Source: Bacillota bacterium (GTDB taxonomy: Bacteria > Bacillota > Sulfobacillia > Sulfobacillales > Sulfobacillaceae). From it: a DNA stretch of 49,626 nucleotides. Under the pieces are notes generated by a model that saw only the letters and a list, made by a program, of their open reading frames with translations, ran no database searches and was not told the origin of the DNA. The stretch lies in assembly GCA_021841025.1 (NCBI GenBank), contig JAKBWA010000081.1, forward strand, positions 1-49,626. The letters run 5' to 3'. Position numbers and translations under genes: made by a program. Positions within the stretch are counted from its first letter, which is position 1. Each line of letters begins with the position of its first letter. This document shows positions 45,867 through 49,626 of this stretch, in pieces.

Positions 45867-45895
45867 TTTACCACCTTCCTCGTGCATGCTATAAT
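45867..45895 (+). promoter_or_regulatory. Sigma-A promoter of rpsT
   Basis: TTTACC (45867-45872), a 17-bp spacer and a perfect TATAAT (45890-45895). The predicted start near 45902 gives a leader of about 18 nt. Confidence 0.75.
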
Positions 45896-45919
45896 CACTT
45901 CTTAGGAGGTATGACAAAG

Positions 45920-46195
45920 TTGGCCAATATTAAGTCCGCCAAAAAGCGGATTAAACAAATTGAAGTACGAACTCTGCGTAACAAGATCCGTAAAACGATG
46001 GTCAAAACAGCTGTACGGCGTTTTGAGAGCGCTTTAAACCGAAATGATTTGGAGAGCGCCGAATTAGCTTTGCGATTTTGTTATGCACGTCTAGACCGGG
46101 CAGCACAAAAAGGTGCTATTCACCGCAACGCTGCGGCACGGAAAAAATCTCGCCTAACACAGCGGTTCAACAAGACTAAAGCGAAGTCTGCATAA
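45920..46195 (+). CDS. rpsT: 30S ribosomal protein S20
   Basis: A 91-residue basic protein starting MANIKSAKKRIKQIE, the S20 signature, with three long helices and a Lys/Arg-rich C-terminus. I choose TTG 45920 as start: it gives the family N-terminus and has AGGAGG ten bases upstream, whereas ATG 45911 directly abuts that site. E. coli rpsT also starts with UUG, which is needed for its autoregulation. It is transcribed opposite to holA, as in Bacillus. Confidence 0.96.
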   Translation: MANIKSAKKRIKQIEVRTLRNKIRKTMVKTAVRRFESALNRNDLESAELALRFCYARLDRAAQKGAIHRNAAARKKSRLTQRFNKTKAKSA

Positions 46196-46203
46196 TCCGC
46201 GAG

Positions 46204-46230
46204 AAAAACCCCGCTGATTCGGGGTTTTTT
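46204..46230. terminator. Bidirectional terminator between rpsT and holA
   Basis: AAAAACCCCG (46204-46213) and CGGGGTTTTT (46220-46229), with a 6-nt loop. T tracts arise on both strands, so it can end both convergent genes. Confidence 0.88.
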
Positions 46231-47209
46231 ATTTATTTTTTTTTCCCCCAATCGTAGCCATATACATAACTACCCAAGTCTCACCGTCACCAAACCCGGT
46301 CTTTAATGCTCGGTCTACAAAGGCGGCGCGTTGCAAAAGCTCCGCAATTTCCTTTAATGACCAGTATTGCGCGTATTGCCAAATCTTCTTGGCAGGAAAT
46401 TCTTTCATCCCCTCGATCCGGGCGAATTGTTGCACTGTGACTCCTTGCTGCTTGGCTTTTAGGGCATGATTCAACTTAATTATATGCCGAATCGCAACAA
46501 TAAAAATGAGCAATGGTGCCTTGCCTTCACGCAACAATTCCCGAGTCTGTGCAATGGTTTTTTTACTATCTCGCTGAGCTAAAGGCCCCGTTAATCGCCA
46601 TAACTGGGTATCATGCGGCATCGGCACAACGAAGTCCCCTACGCTGTCCTCATCCCATTTTCTCTTAGGATCATACAACATCATCTTATCGAGTTCGTAA
46701 ATTACTTGCTGTTCGTCGTGCAACAGCACATCGGACAGAAAGCCAATGGCATTGGAGTTCAGGCGCAGATGCCGGGATTTCATTTCTTGTTGAACGAAAC
46801 GCTGGAAGAGGTGAGAAGGCAAGGCCTTTAATTCCACACTTTGTTTCGGACCAAAAATCTCCATCAATGATGCATTGGCTTTCGTATCCCATATAACCAA
46901 AAGCGCGTCCGGATCCGGGTTTTGAAGATAGGCACTAAGGCTCTCGTCTCTTTTAGGCCACTGAGCGTCTTTCACGACGATGATCCGTCTTTGGCTAAAA
47001 AATCCGATTGTGCGCAACTCCATTTCCAGTTCAGACCAATTTTTTACCCCTTCTTTGAATGCATAAGCATCTTCATAGCCATCTCCCAAGAATCGCTGCC
47101 TGGCCAGACGCAGCCACTGTCTAGCCCAATAGCTGTTGTCCCCGCTCAACAAATAACAATTGCCTAATTGTCCATGTTCCAACACTTCCATGGCTTCCAT
47201 AATGTTCAC
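46229..47209 (-). CDS. holA: DNA polymerase III delta subunit
   Basis: Clamp-loader delta subunit that opens the beta clamp. The 326-residue protein shows the family layout: YLLSGDNSYWARQWL at the N-terminus, FFSQRRIIVVKDAQWP, a DALLVIWDTKAN segment, then the helical lid and collar regions (LSDVLLHDEQQVIYELDKMMLY, split as LSDVLLHDEQ and IYELDKMMLY). Start is GTG 47209, with GAGGAG eight bases upstream. A TACAAT box at 47260-47265 could be its -10. Confidence 0.9.
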   Translation of the reverse strand: MNIMEAMEVLEHGQLGNCYLLSGDNSYWARQWLRLARQRFLGDGYEDAYAFKEGVKNWSELEMELRTIGFFSQRRIIVVKDAQWPKRDESLSAYLQNPDPDALLVIWDTKANASLMEIFGPKQSVELKALPSHLFQRFVQQEMKSRHLRLNSNAIGFLSDVLLHDEQQVIYELDKMMLYDPKRKWDEDSVGDFVVPMPHDTQLWRLTGPLAQRDSKKTIAQTRELLREGKAPLLIFIVAIRHIIKLNHALKAKQQGVTVQQFARIEGMKEFPAKKIWQYAQYWSLKEIAELLQRAAFVDRALKTGFGDGETWVVMYMATIGGKKNK

Positions 47210-47838
47210 CGTGGTGTCTCCTCAATCCCAATACAATCCCTGTGGTTATTGCTGGCCCTATTGTATCAAAGAACCAGAAACCAGAAAAACATATCAAGCG
47301 CTACAGCACTACAAGAGTTAAGCCGTGCGGATTTTCCTGACTATCCTCAGCTAATGTCAATATAGCGAGACAGCCCATTCCGGGCCCCAAAGCATTTCAT
47401 ACGACGCATTTACCCATTCCTACCCACGTTCAATCGGTCCCCCGGAGGCCCGTGTCACGGTGTCAGTGGGAAAGGCTCGGAGTGTGGCGATAAAATATAT
47501 TTAATGGAATCGTCCAACTAAACAGATTGTGCCGCCAACCATTTCCCGGGTTAAGTTGGTCACCAGCAGTGCCCGTGAACAGCAGGCCGGATCCCAACCG
47601 GGGTTGCCCCGTTAATTATGGAAGGTGAGTTTTCGTCATGCAAAGTTTGATATGTTTGGGATCTGGACTCGTAGTGCGTTGTACATTAATACGGAAACGG
47701 GCGCTGTGGCCAGGGGTCATGGGGAACCTAATTCGTAACGAGGTCAAAGAACTTGGCTAACTCAGTCAGAATAATTGGACTGTCGCCCCAAGTCCGTGAG
47801 TGGCTCGGGGTTTTTGTTGGCCATCACTCGTTTTTGTT
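47210..47838. other. Non-coding stretch before the Tn3 remnant
   Basis: About 630 bases without a supported gene. GTGAGTTTTCGT (47625-47636) matches, as its complement ACGAAAACTCAC, the inner conserved part of the Tn3 38-bp terminal repeat. The outer part of the repeat is not recognisable. Confidence 0.35.
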
Positions 47839-48374
47839 ACTGGTGCCCCGGTCTTCGGGATCGCCTATCTGCTCGGGATCCAACTCATGCCCCGCATTCG
47901 CAACTGGCACAACCTGGTGTTTACACAACCCACGGCCCGATCTCCGTACGTCCACCTCGACAGTCTGTTCGGACCGCCCGTGAAATGGGATTTGATCGCG
48001 CGACATGTGCCGGATATGCTGCGGGCGGCACTGTCCATTAAAGAGGGGTGTATCGCGGCATCCACCTTGTTACGGAAACTGAGTAGTTACAGTACCTCCA
48101 CGAAGCCGATCTCCGCGCAACCATTCAAGCGGCGACCAATAAGAGCGAAGCATTTAACGGGGTTGCCAAGTGGCTGTTCTTCGGCGGGGAAGAAATGATT
48201 GCCACCAATGACCGGGCTGGGCAGCGCAAGATCATCAAATATAATCACATCGTGGCCAACTGCCTCATCTTCTATAATGTCTTCCGGATGACCCAACGGC
48301 TGCATACGCTGCAACAAGGCGGCCAGGCCCTGGATCCCGAGGCACTGGCGGCGTTAAGTCCAGGGTATCAGTAG
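47839..48374 (+). pseudogene. Tn3-family transposase TnpA, C-terminal remnant
   Basis: The first frame (47839-48092) reads TGAPVFGIAYLLGIQLMPRI, then LDSLFGPPVKWDLIARHVPD and ASTLLRKLSSYS, matching the Tn3 TnpA catalytic C-terminal region. The second frame (48093-48374) reads YLHEADLRATIQAATNKSE, FNGVAKWLFFGGEE, KIIKYNHIVANC and ALAALSPGYQ, followed by TAG. Compared with intact TnpA, about 20 residues between SYS and YLHE are missing and the frame changes, so a deletion of roughly 70 bases killed it. All N-terminal and DNA-binding parts are gone. Confidence 0.9.
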
Positions 48375-48384
48375 ATAGAATGAT

Positions 48385-48459
48385 GGCACCAGTTGGGATC
48401 CCGGATCCGTAGTGGGTACACTACGGGTGTCTAGAAAATATTCCGAAAGGACTGGTGCC
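48385..48459 (+). ncRNA. Hairpin-rich segment 5' of the IS110-like ORF, possible bridge-RNA remnant
   Basis: The ends are a 9-bp inverted repeat, GGCACCAGT (48385-48393) and ACTGGTGCC (48451-48459). Inside lie a perfect 8-bp hairpin with a GGTA loop (CCGTAGTG / CACTACGG, 48407-48426) and a GGGATCCC palindrome. It directly precedes the IS110-like start. IS110 elements encode their bridge RNA in such a non-coding end, but this assignment is inference. Confidence 0.35.
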
Positions 48460-48461
48460 TC

Positions 48462-48773
48462 ATGGAACAGTATACCCGTTATGTGGGTTTCGACGTCTCT
48501 GCGGAAACCATCGTCATTGCTGAGGCTCGCCCCCGTGCATCTCCCGACGACCGCGGAGGAAGCTTTCCGTCTATAGTCGGTGCGAACAGCGCATACTTTG
48601 TCAGAGCTTTGGACCACTTCAGCGCTGGGCGACTATTAAGCTTCCTTCAAATCGTTTTCAGCCTATTTGCTGAGAGCGTCATCGGCTATACGGCACTCCT
48701 CACAAGTATGACTCTGGTTATGTATTTAGCACGTACCGTTAGGCCCCGACGGCAACGCGGGGTTGCGAGCTAA
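48462..48773 (+). pseudogene. IS110-type transposase N-terminus fused to unrelated tail
   Basis: The first 25 residues (MEQYTRYVGFDVSAETIVIA) match the start of IS110-family DEDD transposases, with the first catalytic Asp in GFDVS. After about residue 30 similarity is lost. The remainder (to 103) reads as a hydrophobic segment (LLSFLQIVFSLFAESVIGY, LLTSMTLVMYLA) with an Arg-rich tail. The ORF is therefore a truncated transposase joined to other sequence. Confidence 0.6.
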
Positions 48774-48861
48774 TCAGAAGTTGATTCCCAAGCCATCACA
48801 ACCTCCTCCGGCAGAAATGCCGGACGTTTCGTTGTCTCCCGTCCGCAAGATAGCAGAGGTA

Positions 48862-49107
48862 TTAGGATGCTCGTCGCCTCCTTCGAACGATGTCAACCAC
48901 CGCAGTAACAACGGCAATATTGACAATAACCCAAAACCCGGCTATCAATCCCCCGGCCAATCCGTGAAGTCTGTGGTACTCACCGCTCGCGAACAATGTC
49001 CAATCTGAACTTAGAAGCAACAACACAACCGCGAGTCGTTTCGCCATTGGCATCTGTCGCCAGGCATTTCGTCTCCCGTTCTTCCACACTTTGATATTCT
49101 CGGTCAC
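48862..49107 (-). CDS. Small two-TM membrane protein, unknown
   Basis: An 81-residue protein with two membrane segments (LAVVLLLLSSDWTLFA and LIAGFWVIVNIAVVTAVV) and a Lys/Arg-rich N-terminus and RRRRRAS C-terminus. I choose GTG 49107, with AGAGGAG seven bases upstream; the frame is open further but without a site. I recognise no family. It converges with the chimeric ORF at 48462-48773. Confidence 0.5.
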   Translation of the reverse strand: MTENIKVWKNGRRNAWRQMPMAKRLAVVLLLLSSDWTLFASGEYHRLHGLAGGLIAGFWVIVNIAVVTAVVDIVRRRRRAS

Positions 49108-49376
49108 TTTTTTCTCCTCTCTACAGGCCGACGCTTCGACCGGTCGCTTCCACAAGCTATTCTTGCCACGTGGTGCCATTTGGTGGCGTTCAGGGTCCTC
49201 CTTTCCATGATACACTCATGCGGTCTACTTCGCTAATCCACTAGGGCACACTTCCAAATAATTCCCAAAGCCTCACTCTGGGGTATGGCAACGATTCCTT
49301 TCCAGCACTATCACTAACCACGTATTGGCAATGATTGGTGTTTATGAAGGTCATTCTGTCAGAAACAGCTCTATGA

Positions 49377-49626
49377 CCCTGGGAACGCGGTGTCAACAAA
49401 TTAAGAAACGGAGCCCTAATCGAACGGAAATCCGAGGGGTGTCCTGACGTCCGGATCGAGTGTACCCCAAATGGACAGGGCAGGGATTTAGGTAAACTTT
49501 CGCCCACGGTGCGGCAACGCTTGGACCAAGCGGCCGCCCAGGAGGATCATCCTCTGGTGCAGTGGAGCGCGAGGATTCGCGAGAGTAATGTCGCGTTGCT
49601 CCAAAAGTATGCCCGGCTGACGCCGG
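49377..49626 (+). pseudogene. Open frame running off the right edge, likely element fragment
   Basis: An open frame after a TGA at 49374, with no ATG and no good start. Its second half (LGKLSPTVRQRLDQAAAQ, WSARIRESNVALLQKYARLTP) has strong coding-like, GC-rich codon use. It may be the truncated beginning of a mobile-element gene that continues beyond the window. I recognise no family. Confidence 0.3.

Noticed and set aside
1-49626. tRNA or rRNA genes and a CRISPR array
   Set aside because: No cloverleaf with CCA-type ends, no rRNA segment and no tandem repeat-spacer pattern was seen in any intergenic region.

Overview
The window reads as chromosomal DNA of a spore-forming Firmicute. My best guess is a Sulfobacillus-like acidophile, from overall protein character, the DoxX-type quinone-oxidoreductase relative and the frequent TTG/GTG starts; I could not run a search. 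Most genes lie on the minus strand and follow, from right to left, the Bacillus yqe/yqf order: holA, rpsT (opposite strand), spoIIP, lepA, hemW, hrcA, grpE, dnaJ, prmA, rsmE, rpsU, yqeY, yqfC, yqfD, phoH, pgpH, ybeY, dgkA, a CorC-type gene, cdd, era, recO, glyQ, glyS, ppsR, ppdK, then dnaG and rpoD.

Layout. 1-7.7 kb: folE, ppc, a TPR gene, a DsrE-like gene, a DUF2508-like gene and asnB. 7.9-10.9 kb: the dnaG-rpoD macromolecular-synthesis pair with a terminator-like leader. 10.9-12.2 kb: no intact gene, but a 69-nt inverted-repeat structure. 12.3-27.9 kb: a nearly gapless, often overlapping operon. 28.1-29.7 kb: a plus-strand pair, a MqnE-like radical SAM gene coupled to an unknown gene. 29.7-39.4 kb: lipoprotein, yqeY, rpsU, a 50-residue zinc-ribbon gene, rsmE, prmA, dnaJ, grpE, hrcA (with CIRCE), hemW and lepA. 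39.5-42.9 kb: an inserted redox block (secreted protein, DoxX-like, di-iron ferritin-like, fdhD). 43-47.2 kb: spoIIP, a SIMPL-domain gene, rpsT and holA. 47.2-49.6 kb: mobile-element debris (Tn3 transposase remnant, IS110-like N-terminus) with small ORFs.

How the genes work together. ppc and ppdK (with its regulator ppsR) form a pyruvate/PEP/oxaloacetate node. hrcA-grpE-dnaJ is a CIRCE-controlled chaperone operon, but dnaK is absent from its usual slot. era, ybeY, rsmE, prmA, rpsU, rpsT and lepA serve ribosome assembly and translation. yqfC, yqfD and spoIIP are sporulation genes, and sigma-E-like promoters can be proposed before yqfC and spoIIP.

Most interesting points: the asnB start, where an ATC codon with an ideal Shine-Dalgarno would place the catalytic Cys at position 2; the missing dnaK; the MqnE-like/unknown gene pair; the terminator-like dnaG-rpoD leader; the palindromic operator between DoxX and the di-iron protein; and the IS110 remnant with a hairpin-rich 5' region next to a Tn3 tnpA end.
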